Origin: Prevotella sp. UBA1104
Lineage (GTDB): Bacteria > Bacteroidota > Bacteroidia > Bacteroidales > Bacteroidaceae
Assembly (NCBI GenBank): GCA_002314055.1
Contig: DCBP01000003.1
Span: 1-16,214 of the forward strand
Length of the DNA: 16,214 bases
Direction: 5' to 3'
The translations under genes were made by a program, and so were the position numbers. The notes below the pieces were generated by a model. That model had not been told where the DNA came from. It saw only the letters and a list, made by a program, of their open reading frames with translations, and did no database searches. Of the stretch, positions 1 to 6,993 are shown piece after piece (position 1 is the stretch's first letter; each line of letters opens with the position of its first letter).

Positions 1-73
1 TTTTATATTATCTCCATTGTCGTTTGTATAAAATAATTTTGACTTGTTACTTACTTAATTCATAATTTTTTAA

Positions 74-86
74 TCGGCGAAGCCGA
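74..86. other. Small hairpin TCGGC-GAA-GCCGA
   Basis: A 5-bp GC-rich stem (74-78 with 82-86) closes a three-base loop. It lies downstream of the polyprenyl synthase stop codon. No T-run directly follows the stem in either orientation, so it is not called a terminator. It could be a weak RNA structure or part of a dispersed repeat. Confidence 0.4.
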
Positions 87-94
87 CAAACTTT

Positions 95-122
95 AAACTC
101 TAAATTCTAAACTCTAAATTCT
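95..122. repeat. Perfect 14-bp tandem duplication
   Basis: AAACTCTAAATTCT occurs at 95-108 and again at 109-122 without a mismatch. It ends two bases from the stop codon (TTA at 125-127) of the minus-strand polyprenyl synthase gene, so it lies at the start of that gene's 3' flank. It resembles the AT-rich repeats at 3281-3353, which also abut a stop codon. Confidence 0.9.
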
Positions 123-124
123 AA

Positions 125-1099
125 TTATTTCTTTCTGTTCATCATCCGCTCGGTATATTCTCGCAGCACCTGCTTGCGGTCATCACTGATGCTGATGCGG
201 TCGAGATACTGACGGCTTTCGTCGAAATACTCCTTTATCTTCTCTTCGGCAAGGGTGCGTATTCCGAGTCTATCGTAGATGGCAGTTACGGCTCTCACCT
301 TTTCATCGCGGTTGAAGTCGCGAATGTCTATCCAGTGTTGCAGTTCGCTGCGAGTCTCTTCGTCGGCACGCAGCCAGGCATTGATGAGCATATAGGTTTT
401 CTTGTTGGAAGTGATGTCGCCGCCGATTGCCTTGCCGAAGACGGAAGGGTCGCCGTAAACATCGAGCAGGTCGTCCTGCAGTTGGAAGGCAAGTCCTACC
501 CTCTCGCCGAATTTATATATAAGGTCGGCATCCTCTGCCGAAGCTCCGGCTATCAAGGCTCCCATCTTGAGGGCGCAGGCGAGAAGAACGCTCGTCTTCA
601 GACGTATCATCTCGATATATTCTGCCTCCGTTACATCCTGGCGCGACTCAAACTCCATGTCCAGCTGCTGTCCCTCGCTCACTTCGAGTGCCGTCTCGGT
701 AAAGAGGTCGAGGGCTGGTTTCAGATACTCCGGCTCTACCTTGGCAAGATGCAGATAGGCAAGCGAGAGCATCGTGTCGCCGGAAAGGATTGCCGTGTTG
801 GCATCCCATTTCTTGTGTACGGTAGCTCTGCCGCGACGCATGTCGGCATTGTCCATCAGGTCGTCATGCAGAAGTGTGTAGTTGTGATAAGTCTCCAGGG
901 CGGCAGCTGCCGGCAGTGCTGTCTCCACGTCGTCCTTGAAGAGGTTGTATGCCATAAGTACGAAACTTGGGCGGATTCGTTTTCCGCCTGCCGAGAGTAC
1001 ATATTTTATCGGTTCATAGAGCGACTGCGGTTTGCGGTCGTACGGCAAGGTGTCGATATATCGGCTTACGATGTCGAGTATTTCCTTTGATGTCTTCAT
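125..1099 (-). CDS. Polyprenyl (isoprenyl) diphosphate synthase
   Basis: This 324-residue protein is a trans-isoprenyl diphosphate synthase of the IspA/GGPP synthase family. It condenses isopentenyl diphosphate with an allylic diphosphate in the cytosol to make precursors of quinones or other isoprenoids. Visible motifs are GGKRIRP (38-44), the first Asp-rich motif DDLMD (79-83) followed by an RRGR stretch, K168-T169, and the second Asp-rich motif DDLLD (209-213). The first Asp-rich motif lacks the two-residue insertion typical of bacterial FPP synthases. Y74 lies five residues before it, which fits a product of C20 or a related length; this is inference. Length is normal for the family. The ATG at 1097-1099 fits the N-terminus of homologues. 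The gene is separated from the LUD gene by the inverted-arm element at 1117-1341. Chain length cannot be fixed from sequence alone. Confidence 0.93.
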   Translation of the reverse strand: MKTSKEILDIVSRYIDTLPYDRKPQSLYEPIKYVLSAGGKRIRPSFVLMAYNLFKDDVETALPAAAALETYHNYTLLHDDLMDNADMRRGRATVHKKWDANTAILSGDTMLSLAYLHLAKVEPEYLKPALDLFTETALEVSEGQQLDMEFESRQDVTEAEYIEMIRLKTSVLLACALKMGALIAGASAEDADLIYKFGERVGLAFQLQDDLLDVYGDPSVFGKAIGGDITSNKKTYMLINAWLRADEETRSELQHWIDIRDFNRDEKVRAVTAIYDRLGIRTLAEEKIKEYFDESRQYLDRISISDDRKQVLREYTERMMNRKK

Positions 1100-1116
1100 A
1101 AGAAACTTTTCCCTAC

Positions 1117-1341
1117 AGCCCCACCCCCGCGCAGCCTTTGGCTGCTTTCCCCCTCCCCATAAGGAGAGGGGAGTGATATGACTTGTTATGTCATTCCTGG
1201 ATATAGGCGGGATGCTAAAGAGTATTTTTTATTGTTTATATATATGTTTTACTATCTCTATTATTTAATTCTATTCCCCTCGCTATCAAAAAAGAGTAAT
1301 CACTCCCCTCCCCCCTCGGGGAGGGGTTGGGGGTGGGGCTT
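1117..1341. repeat. 225-bp element with GC-rich terminal inverted arms (MITE/REP-like)
   Basis: The left arm (1117-1176) and right arm (1299-1341) are inverted copies. Both carry AGCCCCACCCCC at the outer edge and GGGGAGTGAT at the inner edge, with a CCCCTCCCC block between. Each arm can also fold on itself. The right arm has a perfect 9-bp stem (1305-1313 with 1318-1326). The left arm carries about 16 extra bases, including a perfect hairpin GCAGCC-TTT-GGCTGC at 1131-1145. The core (1177-1298) is AT-rich and has no credible gene. The element fills nearly the whole gap between the LUD and polyprenyl synthase genes. It is best read as a non-autonomous palindromic repeat. An invertible segment is an alternative. 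No transposase is nearby. Confidence 0.7.
1288..1326 (-). terminator. Possible rho-independent terminator after the LUD gene
   Basis: On the minus strand, just after the LUD stop codon, a perfect 9-bp GC stem (1305-1313 with 1318-1326, loop CCTC) is followed by GAGTGATTACTC, which can form a second short hairpin, and then by six T residues (1288-1293). The second hairpin sits directly on the T-run. The structure belongs to the right arm of the inverted-arm element, so the terminator activity may be incidental. Confidence 0.45.
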
Positions 1342-1983
1342 CTAATACCCCAAATCTTCTCCCACCAGCACCACGGTATGTCTGCCGGCTGGTCGGGAGT
1401 TTCGCATTATCTGTATGTAGTTGCAAAGGCAGTCGACGGACTTGCAGTTGTGGCAAACGCCATCCGTCTTGCACGGAGAATTCAAGTCGGCAAAGCGGGC
1501 TGCATTTATCGGAGCAGCCACGCTGCGCGCTCTCTTCACGGCGGCATCGAGGTCTTGAGCCACCTTGTTCAGTCCTACTACGAGTATCACCTTTTTCGGT
1601 CCGAAGGTTATCGCTGCCACGCGGTTGCCGTTGCCGTCGATATTCACTATTAGTCCGTCTTCGCTAATGGCATTGACGCTCGACAGATAGTAGTCGGCAG
1701 AGAATGCCCGGTGGTAAATCTCCTGTGCCGCAGCGCGGTCGAGGGCAAGGTCGCGGTCCCAGATGTCAAGGGTATTCTTATCGTGCAGTGCCTTTGTCAG
1801 CCCCATATCGCGTATGGTCATCGAGCCGCCCCATGTTACGCTGCTGCCGTCGGGAATCATCCCGACAATAGTCTTTACGGCTACTGCTGCCGTGGGACAA
1901 TAGAGTGCCTCGTAGTGGCGCTGTTTCAACTGCTTCACGAGGTGCTCGGCAAGCAGCTTGTTTCGTTGTTCTTTTGGTGTCAT
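1342..1983 (-). CDS. LUD-domain protein (LutC/YkgG-like)
   Basis: This 213-residue protein belongs to the LUD (DUF162) family, related to LutC and YkgG. Some members take part in lactate oxidation, others have no known role. Family features are the WGGSMTIRDMGL stretch (51-62), the AISEDG and NIDGNGNRVAAITFGPKKV block (about 105-121), and a C-terminal cysteine cluster (C151, C157, C160, C165, C167). That cluster resembles the one in single-domain LUD proteins and could bind a metal or Fe-S cluster (inference). The reading frame is open to a GTG at 2074-2076. The ATG at 1981-1983 is preferred because the extra 31 residues would be encoded mainly by the 9-bp repeat array, giving low-complexity Ser/Pro sequence, and the bases before the ATG are an A-rich leader. 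No lutA or lutB partner is in the window, so a role in lactate use is unproven. Confidence 0.88.
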   Translation of the reverse strand: MTPKEQRNKLLAEHLVKQLKQRHYEALYCPTAAVAVKTIVGMIPDGSSVTWGGSMTIRDMGLTKALHDKNTLDIWDRDLALDRAAAQEIYHRAFSADYYLSSVNAISEDGLIVNIDGNGNRVAAITFGPKKVILVVGLNKVAQDLDAAVKRARSVAAPINAARFADLNSPCKTDGVCHNCKSVDCLCNYIQIMRNSRPAGRHTVVLVGEDLGY

Positions 1984-2001
1984 GATGGTTTTGTTTTTAT
2001 T

Positions 2002-2055
2002 GGGAGAACTGGGAGTTATGGGGGAACTGGGAGTTCTCTGTGGACTGGGAGTTCT
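2002..2055. repeat. 9-bp tandem repeat array A (upstream of the LUD gene)
   Basis: Six consecutive 9-bp units: GGGAGAACT, GGGAGTTAT, GGGGGAACT, GGGAGTTCT, CTGTGGACT, GGGAGTTCT. The array starts 18 bp upstream of the preferred LUD start. The spacer reads as an A-rich leader on the mRNA strand. It lies between the FdtB-like stop codon (2073-2075) and the LUD ATG. Confidence 0.9.
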
Positions 2056-2072
2056 CGAAGAAGTAATTAGGT

Positions 2073-3206
2073 TCACTTGAAATCGTTAAGAGCTTCTATC
2101 ACGGATTGTGTCTCTGCCGCTGTCATAGTCTGATTGCAGGGCAAGCTCAATTCTTCATTATGTATCCGCTCCGTTACAGGCAGTCCGCCGTCGGGCAGCA
2201 ACAAGTTGTCGTTGCCGCTGTAACACTGTTGCTTGTGGGGCGGAATGGGATAATGAATCATTGTCTGAATACCTCTATCAAGAAGATACTGCTGTAATTC
2301 TTCTCTGCGGCGGCACAGCACGGGGAAGATATGGAAGACACTGTTCCTGTGGAAGTCTGGCGACGGCAGTTGCAACTGCGGATTGCTCACATTATTTATA
2401 TATAATGCAGCAAGCCTGCATCTCTTCTCGTTCTCCTCGTCAAGATACTTCAGCTTTACGTCGAGCACGGCAGCCTGAAGCTCGTCGATACGGGAGTTTC
2501 TGCCGATGTAGTCGAATACGTATTTCTTTGACGAACCGTAGTTGCCGAGCGAACGCACAGTCCGGGCGAGTTCTTCATCATCGGTCGTTACGGCTCCGGC
2601 ATCGCCCAAGGCTCCGAGATTCTTGCCGGGATAGAAGCTGTGGCCGGCGGCATCGCCAAGACTGCCGGTATGCCTGCCGCTTTCTTCTCCGTCTCCTTTG
2701 TATACGCATCCGTGCGCCTGGGCATTGTCTTCTATCAGCTTCAGGTTATGGCGACGGCATATCTCCCCTATCCTTTCGGTATAGGCGCAGCGACCGTAGA
2801 GATGGACTATCATTATCGCCTTGGTGCGGGGGGTTATCGCCCGTTCTATCTGCGTGTCGTCAATCTGCAGAGTGTCGAGACGCGGTTCAACGAGCACCGC
2901 CTTCAGTCTGTTTTCCGTTATGGCAAGTATCGAGGCTATATATGTATTTGCCGGCACGATAACTTCATCGCCCGGTTGCATCACGCCCATCTCGATATAG
3001 GCTCTGAGGATCAGCGTCAAGGCATCAAGTCCGTTGCCGCAACCGACACAATGGTGCGTGCCGATATACTGGGCATAGTGTTGCTCAAAGCTATGGGTTG
3101 CCTCGCCCTGCAGATACCATCCGCTATTGACGACACGCTCCACAGCCTGCTGTATCTCGGCAGAATGCAGTGCCGTTATCTTTTTCAGTTCCAGATATTT
3201 CACCAT
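2073..3206 (-). CDS. fdtB: dTDP-3-amino-3,6-dideoxyhexose transaminase (FdtB/QdtB-like)
   Basis: This 377-residue PLP enzyme of the DegT/DnrJ/EryC1/StrS family most resembles FdtB/QdtB. These convert dTDP-3-keto-6-deoxyhexose to the 3-amino sugar using glutamate. Visible features are GCGNGLDAL (55-63) for phosphate binding, HLYGR (135-139), EDNAQAHG (159-166), the Schiff-base lysine K195 in FYPGKNLGALGDAGA, and LGNYGSSKKY (210-219). Length is normal. The ATG at 3204-3206 gives the usual N-terminus MVKYLELKKI. The FdtA-like gene two genes upstream supplies its expected substrate. A 139-bp gap with repeats separates it from the transferase gene at 3346, so it may be expressed less tightly with that group. 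Whether the product has the galacto (Fuc3N) or gluco (Qui3N) configuration depends on the ketoisomerase and cannot be read here. Confidence 0.88.
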   Translation of the reverse strand: MVKYLELKKITALHSAEIQQAVERVVNSGWYLQGEATHSFEQHYAQYIGTHHCVGCGNGLDALTLILRAYIEMGVMQPGDEVIVPANTYIASILAITENRLKAVLVEPRLDTLQIDDTQIERAITPRTKAIMIVHLYGRCAYTERIGEICRRHNLKLIEDNAQAHGCVYKGDGEESGRHTGSLGDAAGHSFYPGKNLGALGDAGAVTTDDEELARTVRSLGNYGSSKKYVFDYIGRNSRIDELQAAVLDVKLKYLDEENEKRCRLAALYINNVSNPQLQLPSPDFHRNSVFHIFPVLCRRREELQQYLLDRGIQTMIHYPIPPHKQQCYSGNDNLLLPDGGLPVTERIHNEELSLPCNQTMTAAETQSVIEALNDFK

Positions 3207-3280
3207 AATTATACAACTCTATATTTTTATTACATAATTGTCATATATAGCCCATTATATAAAATCCATACGGCTATAAT

Positions 3281-3353
3281 TCCTCACTCCTAATTCCTCA
3301 CTCCTAATTCCTAATTCCACACTCCTAATTCCTAATTCCTAATTCCTAATTCC
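3281..3353. repeat. Array of CCTAATT / CCTCACTCCTAATT repeats
   Basis: Two 15-bp units TCCTCACTCCTAATT (3281-3295, 3296-3310) are followed by 7-bp CCTAATT units interrupted by CCACACT. The array runs into the end of the FemAB/GNAT-like gene: the TAG stop (3346-3348) and the final Asn and most of the Trp codon are made of repeat sequence. The remaining gap to the aminotransferase (3207-3280) is AT-rich, with no promoter match seen. Confidence 0.9.
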
Positions 3354-4272
3354 AAAAGAGTCTATACTTCAAGCTCACCTCGCATCCTGTATTTTCCTTA
3401 AACTCACAGAGTCCGTAATTAGGGATACCGTCTTCGGTTGACGGACCGATGTCTAGGATTCTCAACCCCTGTCCATAGTAATGCTTGAACAAGGCATAAG
3501 CGAGATAGTTCATCGGGCGCAACTCTGAATACTGGCGGATATCGCCCCAATATATCACTTGGGCGATGCCTGGAGCCACATGGAATATCTGTGCTGCCGC
3601 AACATCATCGCCCTCATGTTCAAGCACGAAGAAGTCGGCTCTAATCACACGGCTCACCGTCTGCCATACCTGTTCGAAAGTCATACGCAGGGGATAACCA
3701 CGCTCTTCGCGGTTGCGGCGGATTACTTCGTATGCTCGCGCTACATCATCGCGGTTGCTGCTGTCGAGATGCAAGAGCCGGAAGTCTGACTTCAACGAGC
3801 GGTTGAGATTTTTGCGGGCACTGCGGTCGATAATCTTTTGATAGTCTGGAAAACGGGACAGGGAGAAATAGTAGTTAAGGTCTACTGTAGGCTGGAAGCC
3901 GGCACGAATCAGCACACTTACCCACTTCGACAATTGGCACTCGTCATACAGCAATGGCGGCAGAGTTATCAAGATGCCCAGCCGGCGCTCGGCTGCATAG
4001 GTCTGAAGCTGCTTCACTGCGGCCTCCATGTTCTGAAGATTCTGCACGCCCCGCTGGCTGAAACCTCCGAAGGGAGCGGAGAAAGGCGAGCGCAACACGC
4101 CGTCGCGCTTTCCAAGGATTATACCAAAGCGCACTTTGCCGTCGGCAAACGACAAATAGTCTACATCTTCTGCCTTGTCGGCATTAAGCTGGGTGAAGGG
4201 CACGTCGCCATATACATGCAGCGGACTGAAGAGCGACTCGTATTCCCCTGCTGATATCTCGGTTATCGTCAT
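3346..4272 (-). CDS. FemAB/GNAT-like acyltransferase
   Basis: This 308-residue protein looks like a two-lobed GNAT-fold acyltransferase of the FemAB-like type common in polysaccharide clusters. The C-terminal part is the most telling. It has MNYLAYALFKHYYGQG (about 254-269), then LDIGPSTEDGIPNYGLCEFKENTGC (about 273-297), which matches the Gly-Leu-x-x-Phe-Lys-x-x-x-Gly-Cys ending of such proteins. A basic stretch RSARKNLNRSLKSDF (about 150-164) is also typical. There is no signal peptide or membrane segment. Its ATG (4270-4272) overlaps the FdtA-like stop by four bases (ATGA), so the two are probably translationally coupled. Position suggests N-acylation of the 3-amino sugar, in place of the hexapeptide-repeat FdtC that is absent here. 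This is inference, and transfer to another acceptor is possible. The final codons and stop come from the repeat array at 3281-3353. Confidence 0.75.
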   Translation of the reverse strand: MTITEISAGEYESLFSPLHVYGDVPFTQLNADKAEDVDYLSFADGKVRFGIILGKRDGVLRSPFSAPFGGFSQRGVQNLQNMEAAVKQLQTYAAERRLGILITLPPLLYDECQLSKWVSVLIRAGFQPTVDLNYYFSLSRFPDYQKIIDRSARKNLNRSLKSDFRLLHLDSSNRDDVARAYEVIRRNREERGYPLRMTFEQVWQTVSRVIRADFFVLEHEGDDVAAAQIFHVAPGIAQVIYWGDIRQYSELRPMNYLAYALFKHYYGQGLRILDIGPSTEDGIPNYGLCEFKENTGCEVSLKYRLFWN

Positions 4273-4697
4273 CTGTCGGTCCCCTTTTCTTTTTGCAACA
4301 AATATTCTGCAAACTCTTCACGTGTGCCAAGATAATCTTCCTCCTTAAATACGTCAGAAGCCAAGACAAGGCACACGGCATCGGCTGAAAAGTTTTTCAA
4401 ATCCGCCCAAACACCGGTATCGATAAGCAAGCCACGGTCTGGACGGTCGAGAAGGAAAGTCTTCTTCTCTTTCCCATCGTCGAGCGTTATCTCAAAGCTG
4501 CCACTCATTGGAATTACAAACTGCTGGAGTTTTTTATGGGCATGGCCTCCACGCCCTTTTCCTTCCGGCACTCCATACATCCAGAAACAGCGCTTTATCT
4601 CGAAAGGCACCTCCTTCAGTTGCTCGGCAACACAGAGTGTGCCACGCTGGTCGCCATATTTTGGAAGTTTTGTTATTTCTACTTCTGATACTTTCAT
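4269..4697 (-). CDS. fdtA: dTDP-4-keto-6-deoxyglucose 3,4-ketoisomerase (FdtA/QdtA, WxcM-like cupin)
   Basis: This 142-residue single-domain cupin belongs to the FdtA/QdtA/WxcM family. These enzymes isomerise dTDP-4-keto-6-deoxyglucose, made by RfbB, to the 3-keto sugar. Visible features are GDQRGTL (15-21), GGHAHKKLQQF (50-60) with the paired catalytic-type histidines H52 and H54, the IDTGVWADLKNFS segment (92-104) and LVLASDVFKEEDY (110-122). Length fits the family. The ATG at 4695-4697 shares one base with the acyltransferase stop (TGATG), and its own stop overlaps the next gene by four bases, so it is tightly coupled on both sides. Its homology cannot separate a FdtA-type (galacto) from a QdtA-type (gluco) product. 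The assignment to this pathway is strongly supported by the rfbB and fdtB-like neighbours. Confidence 0.9.
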   Translation of the reverse strand: MKVSEVEITKLPKYGDQRGTLCVAEQLKEVPFEIKRCFWMYGVPEGKGRGGHAHKKLQQFVIPMSGSFEITLDDGKEKKTFLLDRPDRGLLIDTGVWADLKNFSADAVCLVLASDVFKEEDYLGTREEFAEYLLQKEKGTDR

Positions 4698-5779
4698 CAG
4701 TTATTGTTTTTAGTACATACCATAAAATACACGGTCTCCACGAATCTTTTCGCCACCATCGACATCAGCAACGTTACCACGAGCGACAAGGCTGCAAGAG
4801 CCGGCATGAAGATGTTGTCGTAGCCAACAGTATGTCCGTAGATGTATGTCGCAACCGTTATCGCTATTATGTGGAGCATGTATATCTCGAAACTTATATT
4901 GCCAAGAAACTGTACAGGACGGGAGCGGAACAGGCGACTGACGAGTCCACCGTCTTCATCGGTCAAGGCGAAATAGCATATCACAGCCGAAAACGGTATC
5001 CAAAAGAGCATGGAGAAACGGAACCAGGATGGAAGGTATTGGTAGGCAACGTATGTTGCAGCGACTGCTGCCACGCATAACAGGTCGAATACAGTAAGCC
5101 ATGCGACACCTGCCGACATAAGTCTGCGCTGCAAACAACGCCCCGTGCCGCTGCGGAATACTGAGTATGCAAGGATTCCGACTGTAAAATCGGCTATACG
5201 AAGAGGCGGAAAACCATTAAAATAGTCATCTACCACACGGTCGGAAACGCAACTCACAAGGCTGTATGCCGCCAAATATGCCACGGCTACGACAATAAAC
5301 AGTTTGTTACGACAGCGTCTCACAACGATGTTGCGGTAAAGCCAGCTGAAGAGGGCATAACACAAGAACAGCGGACCCAAGAACCATGACACGCCATTAC
5401 AATAGAGTATCATACTGCGAGACAGAAACCACGACTGGGCAAAACACAACTGAGCCGCAAAAGCACCGGGACGAAACTTCTCGCCCATATACAAGCTGAA
5501 GGCCAACGCTATGAGCAGCGCAACGAGATGGAGCGGATATATCTTGAGCAGACGGGAACGGAGGAATGGAACTTCACGGAAGTTCCCCTCCTCCACTCTT
5601 CGGCCGCAGCCAAGACACAGCACGAAACCGCTTAGTATAAAAAAGAAAGACACTCCGGCATCGCCGCCGTATGTAAAGATGTCTGTCTTTATTATCATCC
5701 CACGGAAATGAAACGCAAATATAAACATGCAGAAAACAAAGCGCAAGGCTTGTATGCTTTTTATTGTTCTGTTTTGCAT
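4697..5779 (-). CDS. Membrane acyltransferase, acyltransferase-3 family
   Basis: This 360-residue integral membrane protein belongs to the acyltransferase-3 (OafA/NodX/WecH-like) family, which transfers acetyl or other acyl groups to sugars, often on O-antigen or capsule. The N-terminus has SIQALRFVFC followed by the conserved catalytic-type histidine H24 in FAFHFRG, then FFFILSGFVLC (about 45-55), a family hallmark. About ten hydrophobic segments follow, with basic loops between them. The ATG at 5777-5779 is 12 bases from the purT stop and gives the standard start just ahead of the first membrane helix. The stop shares one base with the FdtA-like start. It may O-acylate the surface glycan that receives the aminosugar. 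N-acylation of the sugar is less likely but not excluded. Confidence 0.9.
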   Translation of the reverse strand: MQNRTIKSIQALRFVFCMFIFAFHFRGMIIKTDIFTYGGDAGVSFFFILSGFVLCLGCGRRVEEGNFREVPFLRSRLLKIYPLHLVALLIALAFSLYMGEKFRPGAFAAQLCFAQSWFLSRSMILYCNGVSWFLGPLFLCYALFSWLYRNIVVRRCRNKLFIVVAVAYLAAYSLVSCVSDRVVDDYFNGFPPLRIADFTVGILAYSVFRSGTGRCLQRRLMSAGVAWLTVFDLLCVAAVAATYVAYQYLPSWFRFSMLFWIPFSAVICYFALTDEDGGLVSRLFRSRPVQFLGNISFEIYMLHIIAITVATYIYGHTVGYDNIFMPALAALSLVVTLLMSMVAKRFVETVYFMVCTKNNN

Positions 5780-5791
5780 TCTACGTTTATG

Positions 5792-6952
5792 CTATTTTAT
5801 AACTGTTGCTGCAAGGCGCTTTGCCTTGTCGCGCAGCGGAGTGGTGTCGGCATCCTTGTCGCCATAACACAATACTACGCCCATGCGGCGATTTACATGC
5901 TGCTCGTGTTTGCCGAAGATACGCAGACGTGTATAGTCCTCGTTCAGCACATCAACCATATTATAGTCCGGGTCGTGTTCTGCTTCCTCCTTTGCCAGCA
6001 CAACGGCACTTGCCCCGGCATGCTCAAGATGGATAGCCGGAATCGGCAGTCCCATAACGGCACGGAAATGGAGTTCGAACTCGTTCAGATTCAATGTATG
6101 TCCGAGTGTTACCATACCCGTATCATGTGGGCGCGGAGAGAGTTCGGAGAATATCACCTCGCCATCCTTTGTAAGGAAGAACTCTACTCCCCAGATGCCG
6201 GCACCGGTCAGGGCACCCGTTACTTTCTCAGCCATCTCCTCAGCCTTTTTCAGTTCGTCGACAGGAAGACAGAACGGCTGCCAGCTCTCGCGGTAATCGC
6301 CACCCTTCTGTACATGTCCTATCGGCGGACAGAACAGGGTCGGTCCGTTCTTCTGTGTTACAGTCAAGAGAGTAAACTCACTGTCGAAATGTATAAACTC
6401 CTCGATAATAATCTCTTTAACATCGCCACGACTGCCCTCCATAGCTGCATTGAAAGCCGTTTCGAGTTCATCGGCACTCTTTACCACGCTCTGTCCATGA
6501 CCGGAAGATGACATCAGTGGTTTGATGACACACGGGAAACCTATCTCCTTAGAGTGTTCCTTCAGTTCATCAAGCGTCTTGGCATAGAAATATTTCGCTG
6601 TGCGCAGTCCGAGATCCTTGGCAGCAAGGTCGCGGATTGCCTTTCGGTTCATAGTGAAGTTTACGGCACGTGCACTCGGCACTACCTGTATTCCCTCATT
6701 CTCGTAATCGAAGAGGCGCTCTGTGCGAATAGCCTCTATCTCCGGCACGATTATATCAGGATAGTGCTTCTCTACAACTCGGTCGAGGGCATCACCATCG
6801 AGCATATTAAACACTTCACACTCGTCGGCAACTTGCATTGCCGGAGCATTAGCATAACGGTCGCAGGCAATAACATACTGTCCGGCACGCTTTGCGGCAA
6901 TGACGAACTCCTTACCGAGTTCGCCAGAACCTAACAATAGTATCTTTTTCAT
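5792..6952 (-). CDS. purT: Formate-dependent phosphoribosylglycinamide formyltransferase
   Basis: PurT is an ATP-grasp enzyme that uses formate and ATP to convert GAR to formyl-GAR, the folate-independent route for the third step of purine synthesis. The 386-residue length is close to that of E. coli PurT. Visible features are the N-terminal nucleotide-fold glycine motif LLGSGELGKEF (5-15), CDRYANAPAMQVAD (30-43), the ATP-grasp loop KPLMSSSGHGQS near residues 144-155, and the C-terminal ELSPRPHDTGMVTL near 270-283 with metal and substrate ligands. The ATG at 6950-6952 gives the normal N-terminus. The gene is placed between rfbB and the acyltransferase gene, a housekeeping enzyme inside a glycan block. 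A role in sugar formylation is not supported, because known sugar N-formyltransferases use formyl-tetrahydrofolate and a different fold. Confidence 0.95.
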   Translation of the reverse strand: MKKILLLGSGELGKEFVIAAKRAGQYVIACDRYANAPAMQVADECEVFNMLDGDALDRVVEKHYPDIIVPEIEAIRTERLFDYENEGIQVVPSARAVNFTMNRKAIRDLAAKDLGLRTAKYFYAKTLDELKEHSKEIGFPCVIKPLMSSSGHGQSVVKSADELETAFNAAMEGSRGDVKEIIIEEFIHFDSEFTLLTVTQKNGPTLFCPPIGHVQKGGDYRESWQPFCLPVDELKKAEEMAEKVTGALTGAGIWGVEFFLTKDGEVIFSELSPRPHDTGMVTLGHTLNLNEFELHFRAVMGLPIPAIHLEHAGASAVVLAKEEAEHDPDYNMVDVLNEDYTRLRIFGKHEQHVNRRMGVVLCYGDKDADTTPLRDKAKRLAATVIK

Positions 6953-6993
6953 CTTTTTATTAGTAGTTGTTTTAGGAGAATCCAGAGTCTTAT

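Noticed and set aside
74..86. Rho-independent terminator after the polyprenyl synthase gene
   Set aside because: The stem is only 5 bp and no T-run follows it directly on the minus strand.
335..1090. Plus-strand ORF of 251 codons opposite the polyprenyl synthase gene
   Set aside because: It is a shadow of a gene with intact catalytic motifs and encodes nothing recognisable.
1177..1298. Promoter for the polyprenyl synthase gene in the element core
   Set aside because: No exact TAnnTTTG was found on the minus strand. The closest match, TATGTTTT, is on the plus strand and points the wrong way.
1286..1474. Small ORF giving a PPPTPPRGG-like peptide
   Set aside because: It is the translation of the palindromic arm of the inverted-arm element read through from an alternative frame of the LUD gene.
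1984..2076. Extended N-terminus of the LUD protein from the GTG at 2074-2076
   Set aside because: The extra residues are translated repeat sequence and the ATG at 1983 has an A-rich leader and fits the family's length.
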